DNA of 64,000 nucleotides from the NCBI RefSeq assembly GCF_000283155.1, contig NW_004454182.1, positions 1,434,522-1,498,521 of the forward strand. Direction: 5' to 3'. The notes under the pieces are model-generated. The model saw nothing but the letters and a program-made list of their open reading frames with translations, made no database searches and was not told where the DNA came from. The stretch's first letter is position 1; every line of letters starts with the position of its first letter. Positions 1 through 11,324 of the stretch are shown piece after piece. Position numbers and translations under genes: made by a program. This DNA comes from Ceratotherium simum simum. Lineage: Eukaryota; Chordata; Mammalia; Perissodactyla; Rhinocerotidae.

Positions 1-61
1 GAGGAGGAAAGGATGGATGTCTTCAGCAAGGATGAGAAGAATAGAAATAGCTAGGTATAAA

Positions 62-260
62 TTGCTTTGTGCCAGGCAAATTTATATGCATTATCTTATT
101 TCAATCTCACTTGAACCCAGCAAAGTCTGTGCTTTTGTCTCGAATTTAACTAACAGGGGAAGTGAAATTCAGAAATATTAAGTAGCTTTCCCAAGACCAT
201 ACAGCCAGTAGGTCCTTATTGGGGATTGATCCCGTATTGACAGCCAAGCCAAGCCGACAT
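62..260 (-). repeat. MIR SINE relic, antisense
   Basis: The + strand reads like the reverse complement of a MIR: a TGTGCCAGGCA motif, then ATGCATTATCTTATTT, a degraded GAGGAAACTGAGGC-like core, and a CCCAAGACCATACAGCCAGT segment followed by a degraded tRNA-like end. MIR is an ancient tRNA-derived SINE of all mammals. The copy is strongly diverged and no target duplication is visible. It carries no function that can be read from sequence. Confidence 0.75.
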
Positions 261-920
261 CACCACACTGGTATTTGTGTTTTCTCCCACTCTGTATCCT
301 TCCTTTCCCCACGTGCTACCAAACACTTTGATGGGGAAAGTGACAAGATCACTGATTTGGTGTGCACAGTGGCATAATGGTCAGGGAGAGGGATAATACG
401 AGCCTGCAGCAGGGCTCACGGAAGGATCCACACTCCGGTCACAGGCGTTTTCACAAGTGCCAGCACAATTTTTAGAAGGCCCAGGAAGATTGTTTTTTTT
501 TCTGGAAAATAAATCCAATAAGATTTTTTAAACCATGGTGTTTCCTTCATACAATAATAAATGCCCTGCAGGCAATGTGTACATCTCTCCCATTTAGGGG
601 ATTCCATCTCAAATACTTTTCTTCTTGTGCTATAGCCTGAGCACCACGAGGGGTGCACGCTGCCCTCTGCTGAGGGGCGGGCGTAAGCTCACAGCTACAA
701 GGGAGGGCGTTTGTCAAGTGATCCCATTTTTTCTTATACTATGTGTAATAACTTTATTTCCACATTTTCACCTGAATAACATCAGATGGTAAATGGCAGC
801 AGCCTTTAACCTTCCTTTGAAGATACAGAAGCCAAGACGGTCCACGTCCAAGGACTTGCAAATATTCAGTCCTCAGAGCCAGATGTTCTGACTTCAATTT
901 CACAGTCTATAAAAGAGCGA
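261..920. other. Unassigned intergenic DNA
   Basis: No gene or repeat family is recognised here. Short open frames (for example 416-658 on the minus strand) show no domain, no codon structure and no conserved motif. Confidence 0.5.
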
Positions 921-1090
921 TTTGCAGTGATTCAAGTGCACATGATTCACTTGAGAGTTTGTATAAAATGAGCCCATTCCCAATGACTCTGACTCAGGTC
1001 TGGGTGAAACCCATGAATATGTGTTTTTAACAAACATCCACATATTCTGAGGCAGGTCTTCTGCGGACTTTGTTTTGAAAAACACTGATC
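921..1090 (+). mobile_element. MER5A-like hAT-Charlie DNA transposon relic
   Basis: The segment follows the MER5A consensus in order: a GTGCACATGATTCACTT block, GACTCTGACTCAGGTCTG, a TTTTTAACAAACATCC block, and the end CTTCTGCGGACTTTGTTTTG. MER5A is a short non-autonomous element mobilised in early mammals by hAT-Charlie transposase. Terminal inverted repeats are decayed and no 8-bp target duplication was found. Confidence 0.75.
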
Positions 1091-1404
1091 TACAATCCTC
1101 TCATATCTCCCTAAGCTTTATAGAAAGCTGACTTTCCTGCAACTTTAGTTTTTAATTTTTCTCTCCTTCCATGTAACCCAAAACAACGTAGTTTAGTTAA
1201 TCTCTTGAGTCTCTGTCTGTTCATCTGTAAACACGAAGCATTGTCCACATAAAATCTGACCCTTTGTTTCTTCTCTAAGTTTATGAACAAAACCATTTAG
1301 CACTTGTATTTAGTTTATAATGTATTTCTCAAATGCCTTATTATTTTTAATCATAACCAAAAATAAGCGAACTGTCAGACAGGTCCTCTTTTCCACGTAG
1401 AAAA

Positions 1405-1500
1405 ATAAGTCTTGGAGACTTGGGAACAGCTGGTAAGGGCATGACCTCATTTAAACCTGGATCTTCTGACTTCACATCCAATTCTCACTTTGCTACAAAC
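1405..1500 (-). repeat. MIR fragment, antisense
   Basis: Short relic with the order 'GGGAACAGCTGGTAAGGGC', 'AACCTGGATCTTCTGAC', which resembles the reverse complement of the tRNA-derived half of MIR. It is short and diverged, so the call is tentative. Confidence 0.5.
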
Positions 1501-2216
1501 TCTGTCACCAGAAGCTTTTCTCAAAATTCTTACCCCATATGTTTTTAACTAAGAAGTAAAGGCGTGCTGAGTTCTCTCAGTGCCCCAGGAAGCTTTGGTC
1601 AAACTCAAGGGAAAACTCTGGAATGTTTTCTCTATTCTTCATAGTAAACTACCTAACTTCTACAGAATGTTCCACAGACATTGTCGGGTTTATTGTTGGG
1701 GCATCTGGGGACCCACACTTAGACCAAAGTATAACTGTTACTCTAATTCCAATCAATCTCTGCCCAAGACACAACTTGAATGTGAACTCCCATGACAGGA
1801 TAAATTTAAGAGTTTTCCTGGCTAGAAACACATTTGTTTTAGTTTGATATAGAATCCCAGAGATTACATTTGACCAAAACATCACCATGATCCTCTTTCC
1901 CTTGCCTTGTAAATCACAAAAATGTGAAGATTATCTCTGTATGATTTATACTAAAATAAATAAAGTTTTGAAGTGGCTTTACAGATATAGAAATGTTTAT
2001 TGACAGTTCTGTTCTGGTACTTTACATATTGAGAAAGCACATTTCCCAGTCCTTTAACTTATATCTCTGAACATTGCAGCAAGAAAGTGTGTTAGAGCAT
2101 GTGACTATAAATGAGAACTGTGGCTTTAAGAATTTTATCGTCCCAAGCTTGTTCTTGCACAACTGAAATAGAAAATAAAGGAAGACTTTAAAAGAGAAGA
2201 GATATTCAGCTATAGG
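1501..2216. other. Unassigned intergenic DNA
   Basis: No supported gene. Overlapping open frames on both strands at 1580-1888 are short and mutually antisense, with no recognisable domain. Confidence 0.5.
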
Positions 2217-2233
2217 AAAAAATAAGCACATTA

Positions 2234-2437
2234 GGCCTGGCCCCATGGCCTAGTTGTTAAGTTCAGTGCACTCTGCTTCAACAGCCCAGGTTTGGATCCC
2301 TGGCGTGGACCTACACCACTCATTGGTGGCTATGCTGTGGCAGTGACCCACATACAAAATAGAGGAAGACTGGCACAGATGTTAGCTCAGGATGAATAAA
2401 TAATCATATAAATAAAAAATAAATAAATAAAAATTTT
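2234..2437 (+). mobile_element. ERE SINE, short form, with 17-bp target duplication
   Basis: tRNA-derived head (GGCCTGGCCCCATGGCCTAG) with an A-box-like segment and a B-box-like TTTGGATCCCTGG, then the ERE body ending in an A/T-rich tail. The 3' region holds only one copy of the GATGTTAGCTCAGG unit. Direct repeats AAAAAATAAGCACATTA (2217-2233) and AAAAAATAAGCAAATTA (2438-2454) flank it with one mismatch, which is the signature of L1-machinery retrotransposition. EREs are perissodactyl-specific. Confidence 0.92.
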
Positions 2438-2698
2438 AAAAAATAAGCAAATTAAATAAATTAGAAATAGCTCCTCTGTTTGAAAAAAAACCAAGAATCT
2501 TTCCTTGGGGTAGTACCTTTTCCATTTTATAAGAGAGTAGACCAAGAAAAGCTACTAGCTAAGTCCAACCAAGAAGAGAAAGAAATTATACCCAAGCAAC
2601 TTACATCACTATATTTTTCAAATCAAAATTTTGGCCAAAATGGAGTTGTAGGCAGGCTTATACTCTACAAGCTGTCTCAAATGAATCAAAAATGACTT

Positions 2699-2885
2699 GG
2701 GGCCAGCCCATTGGTGTAGTGGTTAAGTTCACGTGCTCCACTTCAGCGGCCCAGGGTTCGCAGGTTCAGATCCTGGGTGTGGACTTACACACTACTCATC
2801 AAGCCATGCCGTGGCAGGCGTCCCACATACAAAGTAGAGAAAGATAGGCACAGATGTTAACTCAGGGCCAATTTTCCTCACCCCA
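2699..2885 (+). mobile_element. ERE SINE, short form
   Basis: Starts GGGGCCAGCCCATTGGTGTAG, contains the B-box-like GGTTCAGATCCTGG, and ends CAATTTTCCTCACCCC. It has a single 3' unit. Probable target duplication AAAAATGACTT (2688-2698) and AAAAATGCCTT (2886-2896), one mismatch. Confidence 0.92.
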
Positions 2886-3185
2886 AAAAAATGCCTTAAC
2901 AACTTCACAATGCAAATCAGCAGGAAAAATAATAGACAGGCAGCATTTTCTAAAAATGTGCTCCCCAAATCATAGGGTAAAATTCAGAATAAAATTCCTC
3001 ACTTAGGAATGATTAAATAAAACTCACACAAAAACACACACAGGTGCTCACACAAGACACAACGTCTACAAGCCTGAGGAATGGATAAATCTATTTAAAA
3101 AGAAGGTATGCTACACATACATCTGACATAAATTGTACCACAGTTTTCATTTTGTTCAATAAATTTTAATAGCAAAAACAAAACA

Positions 3186-3436
3186 GGGACCAGCCAGCTG
3201 GTATAGTGGTTAAGTTCACATGCTCCACTTCAGTGGCCCGGGGTTTGCAGGTTCAGATCCCAGGCGTGGACCTGCACACCGCTTATCAAGCCATGCTGTG
3301 GGGGTGTCCCACATATAAAGTAGAGGAAGATGGGCACGGATGTTAGCCCAGGACCAATCTTCCTTAGCAAAATGGAGGAGGACTGGCAACAGATGTTAGC
3401 TCAGGGCTAATCTTCCTCACCAAAAAAAAAAAAAAA
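3186..3436 (+). mobile_element. ERE SINE, form with doubled 3' unit
   Basis: Starts GGGACCAGCCAGCTGGTATAG. The 3' part contains two tandem copies of the unit GATGTTAGCYCAGG...CAATCTTCCT (about 3340 and 3395), followed by a 14-base A tail. Target duplication is not clear because the flanks are A-rich. Confidence 0.9.
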
Positions 3437-3704
3437 TGAAAAACACTTTGCTCAATTACAATCCATATTTTTATAATAGTTGATCCAAGAACACCTTTAT
3501 ACACCAACCTCAAATTACACAATCTCTAACATAATACAAACTTGGTTTATTTCTATTTAATTAATGTCAAGTTCATTTAAAAACATAAATCATTTTTTCT
3601 CTCTCAGGAGATCCCACATCAATTGTTAACATTAACAACACATGTTTGGTCTTTCTTTCTCCAATAAAAAGCTTCTTCCAGAAAATATTGTTCTAGCTTT
3701 TTTT

Positions 3705-3941
3705 TTTTTTTTTTTTTGTGAAGGAAGATCAGCCCTGAGCTAACATCCATGCCAATGCTCTTCTTTTTGCTGAGGAAGACTGGCCCTGGGCTAACATCTG
3801 TGCCTATCTTCCTCCACTTTATATGGGACACCACCACAACATGGTCTGACAAGCAGTGCCTCGGTGCACGCCCAGAATCCAAACCTGGGCCACCAGCAGC
3901 GGAGTGCACGCACTTAACTGCTACGCCATGGGGCCGGCCTC
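3705..3941 (-). mobile_element. ERE SINE, antisense, with target duplication
   Basis: Reverse-complement ERE: a poly-T start, GAGGAAGATCAGCCCTGAGC, two tandem 3' units, and a tRNA-like end reading CCATGGGGCCGGCC. Direct repeats TGTTCTAGCTTTTTTT lie at 3689-3704 and 3942-3957, identical over 16 bases. This is the fourth ERE within 1.7 kb and the only one of the four on the minus strand. Confidence 0.93.
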
Positions 3942-3957
3942 TGTTCTAGCTTTTTTT

Positions 3958-5540
3958 TCAGTGACAGGGATAAGTGCCTGTGGTAGTTTTGCTTATTACT
4001 TTTATTTTGCCCAGCCCTATCTATTTTCTATCATTCTTTACCTTCTTCTGTGCCCAGGGAGCTAACCATTGTAGTCTGGATGAAGCAGGCTCCATTACTG
4101 GCTAGTTCCGGTTGGCACACACAATCAGAGACACTACTGCAGGAGACTGGAGTGCAAGAATGGAGGGTATTTTTCCCTGCGCCCTCCCTGCTTTGTTCCC
4201 TCCCTGCCTCTGGCCCCTACAGCATGGTTCCAGTTTTATTGGCCTCTGAGAAAACTAATTCCTCCACTTCTCTCTTCAACCCTCAAGTCACAAAAGCTCC
4301 CATTGTTTCTTGCTTCAAAGATAGCCCTTCCTCTACACGATAAAGAGACAAGGTGGGAATTCTGTCAGATACTAAATATATCTATTCCAACTCTGCATTC
4401 TGAAACTGGAAAAGAAACATACGATGTTTCTACGGGTTCACAGAACCCACCGTGAGATGGTTTCAGCCCAAAACTACACTTGTCACTTGACTTTCAAAGT
4501 CACCAGTCCCTTCCCTACTCCTTACAACCAATGGACCTTGGTGATGCATTAAGTCATTAGGGATTAATGTAAACTCAAAGCCAGTCGAGAAACTCCTGGC
4601 AGATCTGGGTACTTACCATTTGCTAGTTCAAAGTTACCCTGGTAAATGTCTATTGTCTCTCTAGTGAAGGAATTGAAGAAAATTTAGGGCATATATTTAG
4701 GGTGTATCGTGGGATCCCTCCTCAAAAGGAGATAGTCTCTCCTTTAATCAAGGGACTCTGGGGTCCATGAACTAGCTCAAGTCTTGGAACTGGGTGAAAT
4801 GTTGTGAATTACTTCTGTGGTGATTCCAGTAGATTTCTGTCCACCATGCTAGATTCTTTGCCAATGCCTTAGATCAGGAAATACCTTCTATGCTGCTTAC
4901 TGGGTATTAGCTGATCCAGCAACTCATAAGGCTGAGCACAAGCATCAGCATTCCATTTCTAAATGGGAATGCTCTTATGAGACAGTCTCAAGGAGGTCCA
5001 TAAAATATGAAAAATTGCACGAGCAGGTGTCCCAGACCAACTCTTGCTGCTTTGTGGTCTTTTCCTCAGCTCGCATCTGTGTCTTAGTGGGAAATTCCTC
5101 CTGACCAGTATGACTTGTTATCTGAAGAGGAAAAAAACTCAGGCATGGATTTTTTTTTTTTTTTGGTAGATATACATGATGAATTATTGTTGGATAGAAG
5201 TGGATGTAATGTATTATAGACCATTCAAAGGTGTCCTTGATAGATGGCTGTGAAATGCAATTTTCCCAATAGGAATGATTTGGGGCATATATCTGGTAGT
5301 CCACATTGTTTTGTAGGAAAAAAACACCTTATAATGAACATTGGGTAATGGTTTGGCCAGTTGAAAAGAATAAGATTGGTGACAAGATATCTTTCAAAGG
5401 GTACTGTTGTGTCTCTTGAAATGGACACACAGTGTATAGACATGTGTATGTTACATGAATTCCCAACAAGAAGCATCCACTGCAAAGGATGCTCTCAATA
5501 GTCGGATGACCAAGAGAAACTCATTTTCTAGGTATGGGGT
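3958..5540. other. Unassigned DNA, possible old ERV flank
   Basis: No gene supported. A stretch at about 4050-4345 is richer in GC than its surroundings and has the CT-rich texture of an LTR or UTR, but I cannot place it in a family. The part from about 5150 to 5540 may be further decayed retroviral DNA, because it leads into the integrase-like relic downstream. Neither is certain. Confidence 0.4.
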
Positions 5541-5559
5541 AACCTCTCTCTCTAGTGAT

Positions 5560-5870
5560 GCTCAATGAATAGGCTCAGTAGCATAAAATTCCCGTCTTCA
5601 TGGTTCATATGGATACAACTACTGCTGATATTGGGTGCCCTACCTTCCAGCAGCAAATAGCAACACAGAGCCTCCAACATGGCACCATTCCGTGGATTGA
5701 TCAGGAGAAGCAGGTTACTATCCAACCATCTGGTGGCAAGTTGATTACTGTGGCTTCCTTCCACCATGTAGGGGCAGCAATTAATCCACACAAGAATGGA
5801 CACATATCACAGATAGAGATCTGCTTTCTTTGCACAACTTCTGCTGGCATTATGACCCCTTTAAAGAATT
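5560..5870 (+). pseudogene. Class III endogenous retrovirus (ERVL-type) pol/integrase relic
   Basis: At 5731-5748 the + strand encodes W-W-Q-V-D-Y, the WQxD segment that contains the first catalytic Asp of the retroviral integrase core. About 95 bases upstream a zinc-finger-like 'CPTFQQQ' stretch is in a different frame, so at least one frameshift separates them. Stop codons and frame changes mean no product can be made. The ERVL assignment rests on recognition of this segment, and the LTR-like sequence at about 6920-7620 supports it. Upstream and downstream boundaries are unclear. Confidence 0.6.
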
Positions 5871-6919
5871 CTCCATTGTAGTATTCCGTGCAACATTATT
5901 CTAAGGAATTTACAAAATATTTGCTTCCTGTCCCCACAACCTTGGGCCCGCAACTCTTGCACAAGGGATAAAGCCATAGTTTCATTAATGTTGAAGTGAG
6001 ACTGCTTTCTAGCCATTTTAAACTCCTCTTACTACTGAACAAATGGGCAGAGACTGATCCCTATTAATAACAGGAAGCTGGATGTTGCTATACAAAGTGG
6101 GTAGGGAGTTCTATTCTGGAATCCAGGGTATTCTTTGGAATAACTCTTAATATTCCCATGACCATTAATAAAACTCAATGGAAAGCTGTGACAAAACAAA
6201 ATAGAGAGAGTCTATAAATTCAGGGACTTGTGGGGTTGGAAAAAAGAAAACTCCTTTGAGCAACAGAGGCTGGTTAAAACTTAGCCTTGAGGCAAGGATC
6301 AAATCAAGGCTAAAGCTGTTTATTCCCATTATTAAAACCCTTTGAATGGATTAAGGTACCACACAAGTAAATCCTTTCTATTGGATAAAATAGCTCAGGG
6401 ATAAGAGATTAAAGGTGTGGATCTCCCACCTCAGCCTGACTGGCTTAAGACCCGTAATTAAGTTGAGAAAGAGAAAGCATGGGGCAGGAAGCAAAGAAAT
6501 ATTGTAAATCTAAGAAATATATCTATGAAGAATTCTGGATGTGGCTATTGGCACACGTAACTGACTAAGTCAAACATTTTAAAAACTGCTAAGGTTTTAA
6601 GAGCGTTTACTGCTGAAGAAATCATGAGCATGGACAAAAAATATATATGCCTGTCCAAGAATTAAAATGACCCTTTGTCCCTAATCTTCTGGGAGGCTAG
6701 GGAGATGACTGAGAAAGCTGCTTAGCCTCCAATGAGGACATAGCATCACAATCTCATTTCCGGTTCAAATGTGACCAAGGAGGAGAATAAAAAAGGAGTA
6801 AACCATCAGAAGGAGTAGCCAAGAACCATGGAGAAAAGTTAGAAGGGGAGACCCTTCTAGGAACCAGAATTACAGTCTAAACAAAAAACTCTTGCAACAT
6901 AAGGGTCCCTAATGACATT
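5871..6919 (+). other. Probable remaining internal sequence of the same ERV
   Basis: No intact reading frame and no motif I can name. It lies between the integrase-like relic and an LTR in the same orientation, so the simplest reading is decayed retroviral internal DNA. An independent unassigned stretch remains possible. Confidence 0.35.
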
Positions 6920-7620
6920 TGTCTAGCAGGATTTCAGAATTTCTATAGACCAGTGTGTCAGTTGTGTTTCTCATCTATCACCTTATATGATAGTGACCTG
7001 TCCCTGTTCTACCATTGCATATTGGGGTTGGCAGTTCGGGGGGGTTGGTGGTGAATGATAACTTGTCTGTTTGGTACATAGATCTCCAGACAAGGAGACG
7101 TGTCTGGATGAATAGACACTTGGCACCACTTGGAGCTCCTGGACTTGAAGTAGAGCCATGACTTGTTGGGTCTTTGCTTGAGAAGTGAGTTAGTATATGT
7201 TTTTTCATTAAAGGGAAAAGAACTCAAATATTTAGTGACCAGAAGGGCAGACTATTGTAGTCATTATTACTGTTCATAAAATATTCAATTTTCCTCCCTT
7301 TTGGGCTCATGGATCAGATTATACTTCCTGGCCAACTAGAAGTTGCTTTGACCAACATAACATTAGCTGAATTCTATCACTTCAGAATGGAAGCTTTTAC
7401 ATATCAGGGCACAATTTGCCATGCCTTCTCTTTTTCTCTGCCATAATTACCAGCAATACTCCATAGAATAAACATATTGGCCTGAGTTAGGACAATAACT
7501 AAAGGGGGGTCTCAGCCCAACCATAACAGACATGAGGTATGAGAGAGAAATAAATCATTGTTTTTTAAGCCTCTAAGATTTAAAGTGATTTTTTTAATTT
7601 TATTACCTAGAACATTCTCT
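6920..7620 (+). mobile_element. MaLR/ERVL-type LTR relic (MLT1-like 3' end)
   Basis: The end reads GAGAGAGAAATAAATCATTG (AATAAA signal) then TTTTTTAAGCCTCTAAGATT. This AATAAA...TTTTAAGCCACTAAG-like ending is typical of MLT1 and related class III LTRs. Upstream segments TAGCAGGATTTCAGAATTTC and TGAATTCTATCACTTCAGAA fit the same family. The exact 5' edge is uncertain, and part of 6920-7200 may be internal sequence. Regulatory activity cannot be judged. Confidence 0.65.
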
Positions 7621-8520
7621 CATTTATTTACTCTAAAGTAATCATTACCAGACTTGAAAGAGTCTCTTTATTTCCATTCACCACAAAATTTCTCACTCTA
7701 ACTTCTCAGCTTTTCTTTTTCCATTGAGGATCCTAGAAAATATGACACTCTCTTATCCCCAAATCAGCCGCTTTAATAATGTTGTTACTGATTACTCTTA
7801 ATCTAATAGCTTCTACTTAACATTTTTATCCTGGCCATGTTGCCATTAACCATGTAGTATGTTTCTAAATAAGTCATTTCTTAGATATAATAAAACTCAA
7901 ACCTTTGAGTTGGGGAATATACACAATTAAATGGTACATGCGTATTTCTTAAATCAAATCAGCTACTTAAGAGTTGTTAACGTCAAGACCACATCCAGGG
8001 TGGATGTCTTACATGTGTATTTCTTCAGTGACACTTACAACGCACTGAAGAGAAAGGCCATCGTTACAGTACCATACTGTATTGCCAAGAACAAAGAGTT
8101 CTAGGCTCTTCTTTTATTCATAGCCATCATTCTACTCTAACTAAATTCCGGAACATCTTTGGAAATAAATCTCTCCTTTTCCTTTTACTCCTTCTTTTCT
8201 CAACCAGTGAATGTTATGCAACTAGGAAAAGAGAGCCTTCAAATATGTGAACAAATTACAGAAAGCAAACCACTATGGACTTGATTTTCCCACTTCCTCA
8301 GGGACCAGGAAAAGGAAGATATTGCATCAAGGAGATGTTCTCTGGTGTTTTTAATGGATGAGACACTGGGGCAATTTTGGAGTCTTTGAATTTGTGCTTT
8401 GCAGTCCCTTCTGCATTAACAAGAGTCACCTGCCATAAGCCTGGAAAACCAGCCAGAGAACTGCACAGACCTAATGCAACTAAAGTTGACGCTAGCCAGT
8501 CGTTTCTGAAAAGACCAGTT
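7621..8520. other. Unassigned AT-rich DNA
   Basis: Nothing recognisable: no open frame of note, no repeat family identified. Confidence 0.5.
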
Positions 8521-8670
8521 TAGTGGTTCCAATTCCTCTATAGATCAGAATCTCCTGCGGAACTTTTCAAAGAAACAGATTACATGATCCCTCATTAGAC
8601 TAGCTGAATAAGACTTTTTGATTAACAAGCTCTCTAGATGATTATTAGCAGGTAGCTAGGCTTATATTCA
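8521..8670 (-). mobile_element. MER5A-like relic, antisense
   Basis: The order ATCAGAATCTCCTGCGGAAC, GACTTTTTGATTAACAAGC, TCTCTAGATGATT matches a reverse-complement MER5A/MER5B-type element. Heavily diverged and without visible target duplication. Confidence 0.6.
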
Positions 8671-9404
8671 CATTTGGGGACTGGTGCTTTAATAGACACT
8701 AGAGTTCAGTGGTTGCTAATTTGGGGATAGGATCTTCTAGATTGCCTTATCCACATTACCTCAGCTTCCTCCTGCCCCGGCACGTCTTAGAGACATAATT
8801 AAGGCAAATTTTCAAGGTATCAATATATACATATGAACATGCCACTGTACCTGCAAATTTATTTTACCATTTTGAAATCTATTATGACCATGATGCTAAT
8901 TGAAGATACAGATTTTATTTTATAAATTGCATTTAAACTGACTTATTGCCATGGTAACTTTCTCTCTATTCAAGGGCAAGGAAGCACGTGCCCTATGAAA
9001 ACCTTACCTTCACACTACAGTCTCAAACACCTTCTCTAGCCATCACTTCCTTCCTTCTGGTATGAGCCAGCAGTGTCCTAACACCACTATATTTTGCCCC
9101 TTAGAAAGGCATTTGTTTTATGCTTCTATAATGTTAACGTTCATATCTTTTTCACCCTGACGTTAGCCTTTAATTTCAACTTGCCATTATCGAGTGAAGC
9201 GATAGTCCGTTGTTTTTAGTTTAACATGTTTCTCACTTCTCTAGAGATACTTCTGTAAGAGATAGGTTATCGTTATCAAATGGTCTAGATTTATCCCAAT
9301 GACTTGAAGAGGAGAGGATTCTAGTCAAATTTAGTTTGCCTAATATACAAACACCTCTATGTGTTACTGATTCTGTAATACTTTCCAAAATTCAATATTT
9401 ATTT
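8671..9404. other. Unassigned AT-rich DNA
   Basis: No gene, no identified repeat. CACGTG occurs at about 8985 but has no supporting promoter context. Confidence 0.5.
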
Positions 9405-9417
9405 AAAATTAGTCATA

Positions 9418-9967
9418 CAGAGATTGGATTGGTGGTTACCAGAGGAGAAGAGGGGAGAGAGGAGGGCAAAACAGGTGAGTAGGCACATGTGTATGGTGAT
9501 GGATTGCAATTAGTCTTCGGGTGGTAAACGTGATGTAATCTACACAAAAATTGAAATATAATGATGTACACCTGAAATTTATATAATGTTATAAACCAAT
9601 GTGGGCCGGCCCTGTGGCTTAGCGGTTAAGTGTGTGCACTCCGCTACTGGCGGCCTGGGTTCGGATCCCGGGTGTGCACCGACACACCACTTCTCTGGCC
9701 ATGCTGAGGCCATGTCCCACATACAGCAACTAGAAGGATGTGCATCTATGACATACAACTATCTACTGGGGCTTTGGGGGAAAAAAGGAGGAGGATTGGC
9801 AATAAATGTTAGCTCGGAGCCAGTCTTCTTCAGCAAAAAGAGGAGGATGGGCACGGATGTTAGCTCAGGGCTGATCTTCCTCACAAAAAGATAAAAATAA
9901 AAAAAATAATAAAATAAGTAAACCAATGTTACCTCAATAAAATAAATAAATAATAAAGTGAATAAAT
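9418..9967 (+). mobile_element. 5'-truncated L1 (3' UTR only) with nested ERE
   Basis: Only the L1 3' UTR is present: GATTGGTGGTTACCAGAGG, a G-rich stretch, ATGATGTACACCTGAAATTT, and, beyond the nested SINE, TTACCTCAATAAAATAAATA as the tail. A perfect 13-bp target duplication AAAATTAGTCATA lies at 9405-9417 and 9968-9980. An ERE occupies 9603-9918 inside it. The copy is severely 5'-truncated, as is usual for L1. Confidence 0.92.
9603..9918 (+). mobile_element. ERE SINE, long form, nested in L1
   Basis: Head GGGCCGGCCCTGTGGCTTAG with a near-consensus Pol III B box (GGTTCGGATCC, 9659-9669). It carries the extra middle block CAGCAACTAGAAGGATGTGC ... CTACTGGGGCTTTGG that the short forms lack, then two tandem 3' units. 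Target duplication TAAACCAATGT at 9592-9602 and 9919-9929 is perfect and lies within the L1 tail. The continuous minus-to-plus reading through it is a by-product of the SINE and not a gene. Confidence 0.95.
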
Positions 9968-9980
9968 AAAATTAGTCATA

Positions 9981-11324
9981 GTTTTTATAATATCACAATG
10001 TTGACATTATTTTCATTCAACTTAAGTTTCTCAGGGAGGAAAAACTCCATACAATAATCATCTATAAACTGAATTATTTCATTTTCTGTTATCTCACAGG
10101 GGTAGAATGGGAACAAATTTGAACTGAAACCAACTCAAGAAGTTAAGTCAGAATATTTCTGTCTTTCTCACTTTTCTCCAATAATGCCCCACTCTTTCTG
10201 GCAGTGCGTATTTCTGATCAGCCTGGTGGCCAAATGCCAACTCCAGTTATGGTCTGATAATGGATTAAGTGTGTCTGATAATGGATTAAGGTGTTAGCCC
10301 TCTCAGAGTTATTTGTATTTTAATAATGAATTCAAAGGATCACGTAACTTTAAGAACTGAAAGCCTAAAACCATCTCATTGGAATGCCATTCCTGCACCT
10401 CCAGTGCCTCTCCTGCACAGTGGCCTCTCCACTCTCCATGACAGAGGGCTCAGAGGGAGGTTGTGCCCTCTCCAGCCTCCCTGAGAGTCTCGGGCGCACT
10501 TTCTCCTTATGGATGCTTACATTGCAAGTCTCATCAGAAGGTTCAAGAGTCAGCTGATTAGAGTTCATAAACCACCAAATGCAATTACATGACCGTGTCT
10601 ATCAGAATAAAAAATAGCCAAGAGACATTTATGCCAGCCTTAAATATATTAACTTGTTAAAGCATATAAAAATAATACTTCAACTAATATGACTTGCAGT
10701 GTCAGGATACAGATATATAGGACCGTTCAGAATTTTACACTTAATTAATGTGCAATAACAGGCTGGTTTCTCCATAAGTGAATAACAGCCCGTGCTAAGA
10801 ACTGAGTCTTCCGATACACTCTGGGTCATAAGCTTGAATGGCCTTGCTCTGATTAGTTTAAAAGAGACCAGCTAATGCCTTTTTATTTCTTTTTGCACAG
10901 ATATGGGTTGTTTAACACAGTCTATAAATGTCAGGGAAGTCCTTTGCTTATGAACAACGAGTCACAAAATGGTTATGGACATCATAGGTTATTTATTGTG
11001 GTTCGAGGACATTTTGAAACTGGGATCATTAGCATAATACAGTTGTGAATCTTTTGGCTTTCCACGTCTGAGGAATGAAATGGGAAAAGGTCATCAAAGC
11101 ACTTTCATCAAAGCACTTTTCACTTTCATGCTTGACTACATAAAGGCATCCTACATAAAATAAATCCACATTTTATGGCTTAAGTTTTGGGGATAGTTAG
11201 TGTTTTATGAAGATGCCTAGCCTCCAGGATTACAAAGACAGGCAGATATATACAACCAGAAAATCAAGCCTCAGCTTTATCTTGAATGACCCAGATTAAA
11301 ACAGTAATAATATCCACTACTGGT
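9981..11324. other. Unassigned DNA
   Basis: No supported gene. A modest GC rise at about 10370-10540 has no CpG enrichment. A short direct repeat (GTCTGATAATGGATTAA, twice at about 10252-10289) is the only structure seen. Confidence 0.5.

Noticed and set aside
8980..8995. CACGTG E-box as a promoter element
   Set aside because: A single six-base motif without CpG island, transcription start or gene nearby.
9601..9894. 97-residue open frame starting at the ERE head
   Set aside because: Reads through a tRNA-derived SINE; related frames recur in the other long-form EREs, so it reflects SINE sequence and not a gene.
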